This document shows positions 46,525 to 58,302 of a DNA stretch of 64,000 nucleotides, piece by piece. The notes below the pieces were generated by a model, which saw only the letters and a program-made list of their open reading frames with translations, searched no databases and was not told the DNA's origin. The translations under genes were made by a program, and so were the position numbers. Numbering within the stretch: position 1 is the stretch's first letter; each line of letters starts with the position of its first letter. The stretch spans positions 3,038,001 through 3,102,000 of the forward strand of contig JAKZAN010000007.1 in NCBI GenBank assembly GCA_023053545.1, read 5' to 3'. This DNA comes from Lepidurus packardi (Eukaryota; Arthropoda; Branchiopoda; Notostraca; Triopsidae).

Positions 46525-49343
46525 ATGGATCTAGGACACGGGAAGAATGGCTTCGACAATCCCGCCTTGGCTGACATCGACGAAACGGAAAAGGGAATTG
46601 GGCTCCGACCGTTTCCGCCCGACGTCTCCCAACCTGTGAAGGTTACTTTATCGGTAACGGAATAAGAATAAGCATTGGCGATAATTATTAAACAACTTTG
46701 TCATGCAGTATTGTAAATAACGAGTCTCTAAATTCTCAGGATGAAGAGGACCAGAGTGACAGAAACGAATCCCGAAATCCTGTCAAGCTGTTTACGAACT
46801 CGTTTATCCAGTTCTGGGTTTCCTTCAATAAAGCTATTTCAGAACACAAGACGGGGGTGCGCTACGCCATTCTGATCTTAATAGCCCTTTTATACAACGC
46901 GTATTTCATCGGAGCTATTGTTTACGCCACTCAGCAGAACATTCCCATGAGTTGGTGCGACGGTGTAGGGTTCCTCATTATCCTAACCTGTATTACGTAC
47001 GTGGGTTTATTCTACTTCCAAGTACTCCGTCCGTACTTCGGTAAAGCCATATACAAGTCGTATCTCAAGCCCGCGCACAGGACATTCCACGACTACGTCT
47101 GGCGCTACCAGTAAGTTTATTTTAAAAATGAAATGCTCCGATCATGAAAAATCGATAAGACTATTGCGCTAAAGCCTCCTTGTTATGTACGTTTTCTGTA
47201 GATGGGTCCGATATGGTTTTTACCTGGCTTTATTGGCAGCCTTGGTCATATTTCTGGTACTGGACAGTAAAGACGATCGTAATCGGTTGATATCTGCATT
47301 TGGAATCATTGTCTTTATCTTACTCGGTTGGATATTCTCTAAGCATCCGTCCAAAGTACGTCAAACCAAATAGCCTGATGTCTGCTAAAGTTTTTTTGGT
47401 TTTAAATGATAAAATCTTTTCAAAACGTGGTTCCAAAACCAGGTGATTTGGAGGCAGGTTATCGTGGGCGTGGCCTTGCAATTCATCTTCGGACTCGCCA
47501 TCTTGAGATGGGAGGTAGGAAAGGAGATTTTTGACTGCATTGGCAGAAAAGTTACTACATTCCTCGACTATACCATTGCTGGATCCGGCTTCGTATATGG
47601 GTACCTGGTCACTGGACATTCCATCACCCCTGAGCTCAGTATACCGGGAGTATTTGCTTTCAAGGTAGGCGTTTTAACTCTTCACTATATTTGGGGGAGA
47701 TTAAGTCAGATTTTTTAAGTAATAATAATTAATTACAATTTAGAATAAGAATTTAACTGCCAGAAATATTTTGCACGTAGTTACCAATTTTCCTTAGGTG
47801 CTATCGGTCATCTTTTTCTTCAGTTTCTTCATCCAGATTCTCTACTATTATGGCGTAATGCAATGGCTAGTAGCAAAAATTGGTTGGCTGCTCTACGTCA
47901 CAATGGGAACCACGGCAGCCGAGTCCATGAATGCAGCAGCTAACATTTTCCTTGGCCAGGTGAATGTCGTCCTGTTCCTAAAACTACTCTTTAATTTAAC
48001 TAACTTTTGGGTTCTAAAAGACCGAAGCTCCTTTATTAATCAAGCCATATTTGCCCGTCATGACCAAATCAGAACTCCACGCTGTCATGTGTGGCGGATT
48101 CGCCACCATAGCAGGTGAGTGCTAATCCAAAGGATCTTTACTACCTTCTACCTGAACTAAATGAAACTTCTAAAGTTTTCAGTTAAGAAATGTAACGCAC
48201 CTTTGCATATACATTTTGTATTACAGGGTCAGTATTAGCTGCCTATGTTAGTTTTGGAATCAGTGCCTCCCACTTACTGTCAGCTTCAGTCATGTCAGCC
48301 CCCGCCGCACTGGCGTACTCAAAACTATTTTATCCGGAGTCAGAAGTGTCCCAAACGACCACCAAAGATATTAAAATGGAAAAGGGGTAAAAAAGGAAGA
48401 GAAAGAAATTTTCCTTATTTAATGACCAAAACAATCCTGTTAGGAAAGAAGCCAATGCCTTGGATGCAGCATCACAAGGAGCCAGTGCCGCCATTTTCTT
48501 AATTCTAAGTATTATCGCGAATTTAATTGGTTTTCTAGCCTTTGTGGCTTTTCTCAACGGGATCGTTTCGTGGTTCGGCGGATTAGTAGGTGCCCCATAC
48601 ATCACTTTCGAGGTAACATAAGCAAATTTTTCCCAAAAGGTTAATCAGATACCTAGAACTTTTTTTCTTGAATTAGTGGATCATGGGGAAGATATTCATT
48701 CCAGTAGCCTGGCTAATGGGAGTGGAGCCTGTGGATTGCGAACTGGTGGCCCAGTTGGTTGCGTTGAAAACAATCGTTAATGAGTTTGCTGCATATGGGA
48801 AATTAGCCGAANNNNNNNNNNNNNNNNNNNNNNNNNNNNNNNNNNNNNNNNNNNNNNNNNNNNNNNNNNNNNNNNNNNNNNNNNNNNNNNNNNNNNNNNN
48901 NNNNNNNNNNNAGCCGAATTTACAAAACAGGGCTTGCTTTCAGTAAAAAAATAATATATTTGTCTGGAGGATTTTTTTAAGTCACTGCCGGTGTATTACT
49001 TTTCTAGGCTCGTTCACAAGCCATCGCAACCTACGCTTTGTGCGGGTTTTCCAATCCGGGCTCGATCGGTTGCCAGCTGGCGGTTCTAGCAACAATGGCG
49101 CCTACCAGACAGGCGGACCTGGCGCAAGTTGTCTTCCGGGCTTTTGTGGCTGGCAGTGTTGCCTGTTTCATGACAGCATGCATTGCGGGTATACATTTAA
49201 AATCTATTAAACTCGGATTTTCTCTCAGTTTTACCATAAAATATCTTCTTTTTTATTATTCCATCCCTTTTTATGAAGGTACGTTGTTAAGCCACGAGGG
49301 AGCGATGATTACTCCTAGTAACTCAACGTTGGTCCTACCTTGA
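46525..49343 (+). CDS. Concentrative nucleoside transporter (SLC28/CNT), copy A
   Basis: Eleven exons: 46525-46641, 46740-47110, 47202-47355, 47443-47664, 47798-47959, 48021-48114, 48227-48386, 48444-48612, 48677-48942 (containing the N gap), 49008-49188, 49279-49343; 617 residues after correcting the gap. It is a sodium-coupled nucleoside symporter of the plasma membrane. Family features are the long helical N-terminal region, [28 protein letters not shown], the substrate-site loop [23 protein letters not shown] across an intron, [15 protein letters not shown], and [11 protein letters not shown] (the CNT signature NEFVAY with V to A). [13 protein letters not shown] and MTACIAG close the core. 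The C-terminal tail is short. Exons 2-8 and 10 have the same lengths as in copy B immediately downstream. Confidence 0.92.
48812..48911. other. 100-N assembly gap inside CNT copy A exon 9 (no missing sequence)
   Basis: Exactly 100 N follow AGCCGAA (48805-48811), and the same AGCCGAA resumes at 48912-48918. Collapsing the Ns and one of the two 7-bp copies gives an exon of 159 bp, the same as exon 9 of copy B, and a continuous reading frame (KLAEFTKQG against KLAEFMDQG). The gap is therefore a placeholder between two overlapping contig ends. Confidence 0.9.
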
Positions 49344-49979
49344 TTGGATAATTTATTTACGTAGCAGTGGTTTGCTGCATCCAGTGCAAGATACATTTAA
49401 TCAATGTATATTACTTATTGTATTGCCTGTTACGAGTTACCCTTGTTTTTAGGAACTTGTAGTACTTTGTTAACTGCCCCAATCCTGACCAAAAGGTTTT
49501 CAGATTCCTGCCATTTGACATGTTTTAGTATCTGTGTCTAATACTATGTTTTATAAAGCTAACGATGGTCAAAAGATTAGCTAGAAAAACTGTTGTTTAA
49601 CAATGCCTGTGAAATTCAAAACTCCTCAACAGTTATAGGTTTTTAAAATAGGCCAGTAGATGGAGATCGTAAATTTTTCTCTTTGATTTCCAGTTTAAAT
49701 TGTGTCCTCAAATGTATATTCTTATCATCATTTCGTGCAAGTAAGCACTAGAAAGCACAATGCATATTGATAAGATAAAAAGTGTTTTTCTTAATATACA
49801 TCATCTTTGATTATGATACTTCTTAAGCAGTTTAGTTTAGTGCCTTCTAAGATCTCAAGCTCGACTGACGCTAACATCGTTTAACGTTAATACATTAAAA
49901 CCAATAGCCAGATAGTTTTGCGCTCTTGATGCATACGATTTGACTCTTTCTCAGCAAACAAAATAAAAATTAGATAGTT
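49344..49979 (+). other. 636-bp spacer between the two CNT genes
   Basis: A/T-rich spacer with the 3' untranslated region of copy A and the promoter of copy B. AATAAA-like sequence occurs near 49962, close to the next start. No conserved duplicate of the copy A promoter is obvious. Confidence 0.4.
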
Positions 49980-52758
49980 ATGGAATTAGAACATGGGAAA
50001 AATGTGTTCGACAATCCTGCCATGGCAGTTACAGAAGATACGGAAAATGGTTTCCCGCTTCGACAAAGGTCATTCGTCGCGTCGGTAGTCGTGAACTACA
50101 ATTTGCAGGTAAGTAACGGACTAGGGAGGTGGGAGTGGAAGGCTCTGGGCAATATCATCAACCCACTGCGTGCTGTACCTTAATCATGTATTTAATGCAG
50201 GCTTCTTTATTCTTAGAATGACGGGGATTCCAGTGATCGCAAGATATCCCGTAACCCTTGCAATCTGCTGGGAAACTCATTCGCACAGTTTTGGTCTTTC
50301 CTCGATAAAAGTATTACGGATCACCAGAAGCTGGTTCGACGCGTGATCCTAATTGTATTAGCCATCTTGTACAAGGCGTATTTCATCGGAGCTATTGTTT
50401 ACGCCACTAATCATAACTTGCCCATGAGTTGGTGCGACGGTGTAGGGTTCCTTATTATCCTAACCAGCATTACGTACGTGGGTTTATTTTACTTCCAAAT
50501 CCTCCGCCCGTACTTCGGAAAAGCCATTTACAAGTCTTGTCTCAAGCCATCGCGTCGAGCTTTCTACGATTACGTCTGGCGCTTCGCGTAAGTGTGTACA
50601 TCGTAAATTAATCGTGGTAAATCGATTTACATGTATCGAATTCATCGGTTTCGTTCCTCAGATGGATTAGATACGGGTTCTATCTGGTTTTAACGGCAGT
50701 CCTCGTTACATTCTTGGTACTTGACACAGCTGATGATCGAAATCGACTGGTATCAGCATTTGGCATTCTTGTGTTTATCTTAATAGGTTGGATCTTCTCT
50801 AAGCATCCGTCGAAAGTATGTCAAAGTCACAAGATGTTTGTTTCAGATAATACAGGACTTTTTGTGGGATTTCAAACCAGGTGATTTGGAGGCAGGTTAT
50901 CGTGGGAGTAGCCTTGCAGTTCATCTTTGGACTCATTATCTTGAGATGGGATGTGGGCAAAGAGATTTTTGTCTGCATTGGTGATAAAGTGACCACTTTC
51001 CTTGACTATACCACCTCCGGCTCCGAGTTTGTATACGGGTACCTCGTTACTGGTCAGACCATTAGCCCTGATCTTTCCTTGCCGGGCGTTTTTGCTTTCC
51101 AGGTAAAATTCCCTTCAATTGTTCATCTGTCTATCATGTCTTAGGTTCACAATATTGCAATACAATATTGCAAGGTTGATAGAAGCGATGTTTAAAGGCT
51201 GTAGCTTCGTTGCAGGTGCTGTCCGTGATATTTTTCTTCAGTTTCTTCATCCAAATACTCTACTACTATGGCATTATGCAATGGCTCGTGTCCAAAATCG
51301 GTTGGTTGCTTTACGTTACAGTGGGGACCACCGCGGCTGAGTCGATGAACGCAGCAGCTAACATTTTCTTGGGACAAGTATACAAATCTATTGCCGCCAT
51401 GACATCTTACTTTACTAAGCCAAACCGTTCATGTTTAAGACGGAAGCTCCTTTGCTTATCAAGCCCTATTTGCCCGCAATGACCAAGTCAGAAATGCATG
51501 CTGTCATGTGTGGTGGTTTCGCTACCATTGCCGGTAAGTCCTCTCCTCAACCCTTAAGAACGGACAGTATTGTCGCCTAGGGCTCCGATCCTTTCGGCCG
51601 TTTAGATTTCTGTCAACATCCAAGCTCAAAAACTATTTTATTAATTTTATTTCAGGGTCTGTACTAGCTGCCTATATTAGTTTCGGAATCAGTGCTTCCC
51701 ATTTAATTTCAGCGTCAGTGATGTCTGCTCCTGCAGCTTTAGCATACTCAAAGTTATTTTATCCTGAGTCGGAAGTATCCCAAACAACAACCAAAGATAT
51801 CAAAATGGAGAAAGGGTAAAAAATATATATAAAACCAGACGGAAAACTCTCCCGTATGAAGAAATTAAACTTAAACCCCTTAGAAAAGAAGCTAACGCTT
51901 TGGATGCTGCAGCCCAGGGTGCTTCAGCCGCTGTTTCTTTAATCTTGAGTATTATTGCGAACTTAATTGGTTTCCTTGCCTTCGTTGCTTTTCTCAACGG
52001 GGTCATCTCGTGGTTCGGAGGGTTAGTGGGCGCCCCATACGTCACTTTTGAAGTAAGTAGCACACATCTGCTTAGTATTATTTATAAATGAGGATATTGT
52101 AGTTTTGTAATTTGTTGTAGTTCTTTCTTCAGTTATTGTAATCTTTCCTTAAAATTAGTGGATCATGGGAAAGATTTTCATCCCCGTGGCCTGGCTCATG
52201 GGGGTGGAGGCGGCGGACTGTGAACTCGTCGCTCAATTGGTAGCGTTAAAGACGATCGTTAACGAATTTGCTGCGTATAGTAAATTAGCAGAATTTATGG
52301 ATCAAGGATTGATTTCGGTAAGCTTAGTTGTCTACCATTCCGTTCTTTGTCTTCGGGGTTACTTTTTCTCACATTCCAAGACTGATTAGGTTCGTTCACA
52401 AACCATTGCCACGTACGCTTTGTGTGGGTTCTCCAACCCGGGTTCGATTGGTTGCCAGCTAGCGGTTCTGTCAACAATGGCCCCGACTCGACAAGCCGAC
52501 CTGGCTCAAGTCGTTTTCCGAGCTTTTGTGGCTGGAAGTATCGCCTGTTTCATGACAGCGTGCATCGCAGGTATACAAACAGGATATTTAGAATACATCA
52601 GTCCTTCTTCTATTTCCACTTCACAATCTTTCCCTCAAACTACAGTTAAAGTTAATTCTATTCATATTTTTGCCTGTTTATAAGGTACGCTTTTGACGGA
52701 TGAGAGCATTGCTCCAAACAACTCAACGACATTCATGCCTTGGTCTACCGTGCCCTGA
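49980..52758 (+). CDS. Concentrative nucleoside transporter (SLC28/CNT), copy B
   Basis: Eleven exons: 49980-50108, 50217-50587, 50662-50815, 50881-51102, 51216-51377, 51440-51533, 51656-51815, 51884-52052, 52159-52317, 52390-52570, 52685-52758 (624 residues). Same sodium-nucleoside symporter family as copy A and clearly its tandem duplicate: identical intron positions, and equal lengths for every core exon. Signature blocks are [56 protein letters not shown] (about residues 517-527) and [13 protein letters not shown]. Differences concentrate in the N-terminal about 75 residues (conserved start M.L.HGKN.FDNPA) and the C-terminal tail (longer here, ending WSTVP). Substrate range cannot be read from the sequence. 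Intact, with no frameshift. Confidence 0.94.
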
Positions 52759-55700
52759 TGAAACTGACGTGGTTTATTAAATACACTTCTAATGTCTGCA
52801 AAAAGTCCTAATTTTATTAACTGGTTCTTCACACTATTAGCTAAGCAACTTGTAAACTGCCATTTAAATGCGTCAAGCAACTCTGTGCTGAGAAATTAGA
52901 AGAGATATCTTTGTTCTCTACCTTTCTTCACTGGTCCAAGTTATCCATGCTGTCTTGTGCGCACTGATGTTGCAAAATCACCTTAACTATCCCAGCCAAT
53001 CAGGTCATCCCTTCTGGAAGGGAAGTGGGGCTCGAAATTAAACCCATACCAGGAAAACCGGGTCAAAGTAAAAAATAAGTCCCACAGATGGCGTGCGCTC
53101 CGTAATTTGTTCTTTAGCCAGCTGTTTGTCTAAATTTATTCTTTTCACGGCGATCTTACGGGTTATTCATCCCCCAAATCCTCCAGAATACTCAGTGACG
53201 TCATCAGCTCATTTTTCTTTCTCTTAATCGAAGAATTTTCATTGTTGCATTCTCAATTATCAAGCCCAACCATTTCCAAAATGGAATCTTGCATTATGTA
53301 AATTCACAATTTTGGCGTTTAGGCCGTTTGAGGGGTTTTAGGGGGGTCTGGAACCAATCCCCAGACAAGCTCCAATTGTGTCTATAATAAAAGGGAAACT
53401 CTTTTGTCCATGGAACTGACATGAGAGGGGAGGAAGGTTTAGAGACCCTACTTTCAAGGGGATAGGGAGGCATCTTTGGGGACTGTAATAATGCAAGCGG
53501 AAGTCAGAATTGAAGGTTTGGTCGTAGGGAGCGAGACAGCTGTTGTCGTTTGTCGAATACATTTGAGCAAGAAGAGGTAGTAGAAGTCAGTCGTTTCCTG
53601 AGCTGCGTGCGGGTCAGCCATTGGACGCCAACCCATTTCGCCTGCATTTTAGGGTTTTAGGACCTTCCATTCCGCGGGCTATCCCCAACTCCCAGCCTTC
53701 CCACCCCTCCATACAGCCGGTCACCCGTAACCGTTAAAAACCGCTCTATCAGACGAAGGAACGTTTGGAGGAAACTTTTGGACCCGCTGCACCATTTCCT
53801 TTCTGTACAAAGTTCTACCCATAGCCCTGTCCCCATTTGCCAAAAATATATCTGTTCCCCCCCACGAAAATGCCAATTATTTACAGCCTCTTACACCAGC
53901 AACTCTCCTTAAAGTTTAATCAGCTCCAAAACGGCTGTTACCTTGCGACGAATTTTAGGATGCAACAATGAAATCTTGACTTTACATTAGACAGATAGGT
54001 TTTTGTATAATCCAATAAATTTACTAAAAACTTGATTATCCTGAAGGTGGATAAATCACAGAGTTGTATTACATAATAGGAAACAGAAATATGATATAAA
54101 TAAGAATGTACAATTAAGTTAAATGGGCAAAACCATAACTGACTACTCGATTAAAAATGCTATCCGTAATTAGTATATCCAACTATTAGGCTAAAAGTTA
54201 CGTTATTTACTATTCAAAATAAATATTGAGTAATGTAGTTTAGGTATTATATGTCTAACATTAATATGACCATTGTACTTAGAATTATATAATATTAAAT
54301 TATAGGTGCTATAATAACGTCCGTACTCGAATTAAGTAGATACAAAACTTATTCATAATTTATTGAAATATCTCAAATCAAGTAGATTAAGTTTATTATG
54401 AACAAATTACTAATAACATGGTAATGTAGATTAGGTTAGTGAGGAAAAAAATGAGTAGGCTAAGGTTTCATTTCGATTCATTTCCTGATAGGTATCGAAT
54501 TTCATTAGCAAATTCGATTCTTCCCAAAACGAGCGTTCTAATAATTCACTTAAATTTAATTCATTGAATTTAAATTCAAATCTTGATTGCAATTGTTCAA
54601 TAACTACATTCAAATATTATTGAAATAATTTATGGAAACTTAAGTCGCTAATTATTAAATTAATAAAATTGACAGTTCATTGAATACATTGAAAACACAA
54701 GTCCTAAATAAAGATACATCTGGTATTAATTTTAAATTGATTTAACACAATTATATTTCTTCCTAGGAGCAAAGGAATCTTCTGTTTAAGATTATATGAC
54801 GAGTTTCAATAGATTCCAAAATATTTTTTAAAAAACCTTTTAATTAAGCTTTCATATAATTCTTTTTCTAAGTTCCTTTGGCTAGACTAAAAATTTGGAG
54901 GCTCTAAAATAGCATTGACGCGGTATGGAGAGGGATGCACTAGCATACATGTCTAAAATTAGCCTCCTAAAAAGTTCCTTCTTTTCTTCCTATTTGGCTG
55001 GAACCCCGAGAAACCCAACGAAATTGCCTATCTATTCGTGATAAAGCATCGTTATCTCTCCCAAAGTTCATTGCTCGTCATTCTGACTGGATTAAAAAAA
55101 GAAGGGAAAAGAAAAAGTCAGAAAAAGGCCCCATGAAAAATAGTAGAATGTTAACGACCAAGGTGGTTGGGTGGAGAGTGGGGTGGCTTCCAGTCCCACC
55201 CGGTGGGTTTTATTTCCAAAACTAGGTTTTCATGTCCACCTTTTTCTTATCGGCATTGGCACGTTGGGTTAACAGCAAGCAACAAAAAACCACGCCTTGA
55301 TCATTGATTACTAGCTTTTATTATAAGCCCAAATGCCCAAACCCCCATTGGGTGCCTTGCTTCGCTGCAGCCAATGGTAAACAGGAACCAACCACAGATA
55401 TGCGCCAGAAATTCAGCGCAGCGACCCAAAAACGGACCCTGCAAAGCTAGTGCAGTTGCGCAAAGGCGCCTGGAAGAACATGACTCCTCCCTTTTTGCAC
55501 GGCGAAGCTTCACTTCTTCTACTGCGTTCGCCGTGCCTTCTTGGAGCGCACGACCGTTTTGGTGATCGTGGGACGGAGAGCAACACTGAATTCTTCTCTC
55601 GGAAAAGGCAGGCCACCGGAAAACGTGCTTCTTTTGGAGGGAATACAAAAAAAAGAACTTCGATTGGAGCCAGACACAAATAAAAGTCATTTGCGTAGTT

Positions 55701-56975
55701 TTCATTCGACATTTGTTTGCAAACAATATTTAAAAAAATATGTCGGAACTTTGCAGTGCCTTAACGTGAATTAAACGTAAGGCTTGTGTATATGTGACCG
55801 GTTCTTTGTTTTTGTTTTCTTGCAAAATCGGATTTACAGCAGATTTGAGCTGGTGTTCCTCAAGTCTCATCACGTAAGTGCACTTTGAGTTCTTCCTGGT
55901 TTATTTGAGGATTAATGCGGCGGAACTAAGTTGTTGTAAAACCTTACGATAATTTAAAAAAGTGCCAAGCTCCGAGTTCAAACTCATAACACTTGTGCAT
56001 ATGCATTGCCCATAACACATTGCTAAACGAGGTCATGGTGCAAAAGAATGTTCTTTTGTTGCCAACTCCTTGAACTCTTCTAAATTGTACCTCATTAATT
56101 TTTACTGTATCCAAGCCTCGGAAGTTGACCCAAACACCTAATATTGGCTTGAAAGTTTTGCCTTTAAACAATGTTTTAGGTTTGTTTAATGTTTTAGCGT
56201 TGGCTTAGGCTTTCCTACCCTAACAAAGCCAAGCAAATGAAAATCCATATATGTATATGGATAGTCCTAGGGCCTAAGAATCCAGTCTGGGAGTCTTTTA
56301 AGATCGATCCCAACTTGCCTCATTTATCCTGGCAAACCGGCAATACCTCAGACAATGAAGCCTACAGCTATAGCCCGAACCTACATCAAAGATAGCTTAC
56401 TCTTGATGTTAGGAATGTAAGAGTACTTGATTTTACGCACAAAGAAAGAATTCCCAAAAATTAATAAGCTCCCCAAGAGTAATAAGACCAGTTCGCCACT
56501 CTCTTTCCCGAAGCACCTCCACAATCCCCATTCCTTTGTTTTGTCACAAAAAGGACTTTCCAAATTTCGAATCGTACTTATTTCAGGATGTTACCATATA
56601 TATTGCATCGAAGCAAAAATTCAATAATAAAAGAAATAGTTGGAGTCGGCTTTCTTATCGTCCTTTTTTACCATGAAAACTAAACTCATACATTTTGCCG
56701 TCGTTGGCACTTGGGCAAAGTGTAGGTCCCAAGTGCACTCCGCAATTCCGCTAGGTTACTCGTCGCTTTCTCAGACTTTTATTATTCTCTTTAACTTTGT
56801 CTTTTGTATAGTACAGTACAGTATTGCATATGTGATTACTTGTTCGACTCTTTGAATACACCGCCACACCCCCGACCCAAGAAAAAAATGATTAGGGTTC
56901 GATAAAAAGGACCTATCATTAAGAACTTCCAGTACAGAACGCCTGGGCGCAGTCCCAACTGCGCATTCCCCTTTC

Positions 56976-57603
56976 GCCATTATTCGTTCTTTGCTAGTCG
57001 TCAACCCCCCTTTTACCCTACCGTTTGCTCCAGGAGATCGAATGTTTGTTGAAATCCAACCGTCATTTTTTACCTCCTTCCCCCACGTACACAGAAAAGG
57101 AAAGAATAAATACATTCAGCTGAGCCTGGGAAGGACGCCATATTCGTATCAGATTAACTGAAAATCTCGTTTCCTCCCGTTTCATATTTTTAAGTGTTAT
57201 TATTCTTCTGTCAGGTTCTCAGCTCTCTAGCATGACCCCCTGGAACTTTTTTTCCAGACTTCTAAAATGCTTTTGTGGATACAAGGGAAAGGGAAAAGGA
57301 AATGAAAAGAAGAGAGAGAGTGGAGAGAGAGAGAGAAAAAAAAACTTGGTCATTAATTATTCTTTTGGTCTGCCCCTTATGGTCCCGCAAGGCTTGAGAG
57401 ACTCCATTATTAGTTGGGGGTTGCGAGGGCCATGGAACGGGCTTAGGGCAGGACCCCTTGTAACTAACGCCCTCCAGCGTATTCCTCCATTGGATAAGCT
57501 CCTTGCTTATTGATCGCCTAACGTTCTCTTTCTCGTAAAGGAGGCTTTCTAAGACTGCTGTGCTGGCATATAACGCCCTTGCAGAGGACCCGTCGCGCAT
57601 GGC
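56976..57603. promoter_or_regulatory. Candidate Polycomb response element upstream of polyhomeotic
   Basis: A (GA)n tract (57309-57336) is accompanied by GCCAT or ATGGC cores at 56976, 57137, 57429 and 57599. In flies, GAGAG sites and PHO sites (core GCCAT) mark Polycomb response elements, and polyhomeotic is known there to be Polycomb-regulated. Short motifs like these also occur by chance, so this is only a candidate. Confidence 0.25.
57309..57336 (+). repeat. GA-rich simple repeat
   Basis: A 28-bp run of GA dinucleotides with one TGG interruption. It could bind GAGA-factor-type proteins if the host has one. Confidence 0.8.
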
Positions 57604-58302
57604 GTTGCGCGGGAACCACGTTCCCTGAGCATGCAAGCGTTCCTCTGTCTGGGCTTTGGCGCGAGTCTTGTGGTCCAGGCATAGGCGTGAATCCAATCTG
57701 CGCTTGCCTTTTCTTCTTTGCCTCCTTCTATTCTCTCCTTTCGTCTATCCACTACTCCCTTTCCTTTCGTCGTTTTTTCTCCTCCTCCTTCAAGCTATAT
57801 TCGCTTTTCCCCTCCTTCTTATCCTCTTCCTTCCATTGGCAACCAACAAACATCCCCGAAAAGGAAATAGGGAATAATCAGTCCCGTGTGGCTGTACCGG
57901 CTTTTGGCCTTGCAACGTCACAATGTCTTTGTGATCCTCTTTTGTTCCCAGCCCTATTCCCAGCTGCCCCCTTAACCCCCTTTCCCTTAACCAACATGCG
58001 TATTATATAGAACCTTACTGCTAAATCTCGGAACTTGTTTTACATTTTCCTCTACGAACGTGTTTTTTATGTGTTTTTCAATAGAAACTCAACTTAAAGG
58101 CAACCTTTTTAGGTACACATTTTTTTCGTCTCCCCCCTAAAAAGAGAGAATTAATTATTGCCTGTTCAAGCGTTGTATACTTTTGATGATTAACGTAGCC
58201 TTAAAAGAATTTTAAGCCTCGGAAAAGAAACTCCAGCTGTATCGAAATGAATTGTAATTATCACTTAACAACTTATTAGGCTAATTGGAAAGGACCGAAC
58301 TC

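Larger units (their letters stand above)
52759..58302. other. Intergenic region between CNT copy B and polyhomeotic
   Basis: A 5.5-kb stretch with no supported coding exon. It comprises a very A/T-rich part (about 53990-54780), a GC-richer part near 55330-55680 with CCAAT-like sites and a small hairpin (GGCGAA...TTCGCC near 55500-55535), and the GAGA/GCCAT cluster at 56976-57603. Polyhomeotic probably has 5' non-coding exons here, since an acceptor-like TTATTAG lies 24 bp before its start codon. Confidence 0.45.

Noticed and set aside
46525..49343. CNT copy A as a pseudogene because of the gap
   Set aside because: The exon lengths and frame match copy B once the spurious Ns and 7-bp overlap are removed. 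There are no stops or frameshifts.
55301..55726. 141-codon minus-strand frame
   Set aside because: Overlapping frames of similar length occur on both strands here. There is no family resemblance, and the region looks like GC-rich regulatory DNA.
57262..58010. Frames of about 143 codons on both strands upstream of polyhomeotic
   Set aside because: They consist of simple-sequence translation (Ser/Leu/Phe or Glu/Lys runs) and lack splice or start support.
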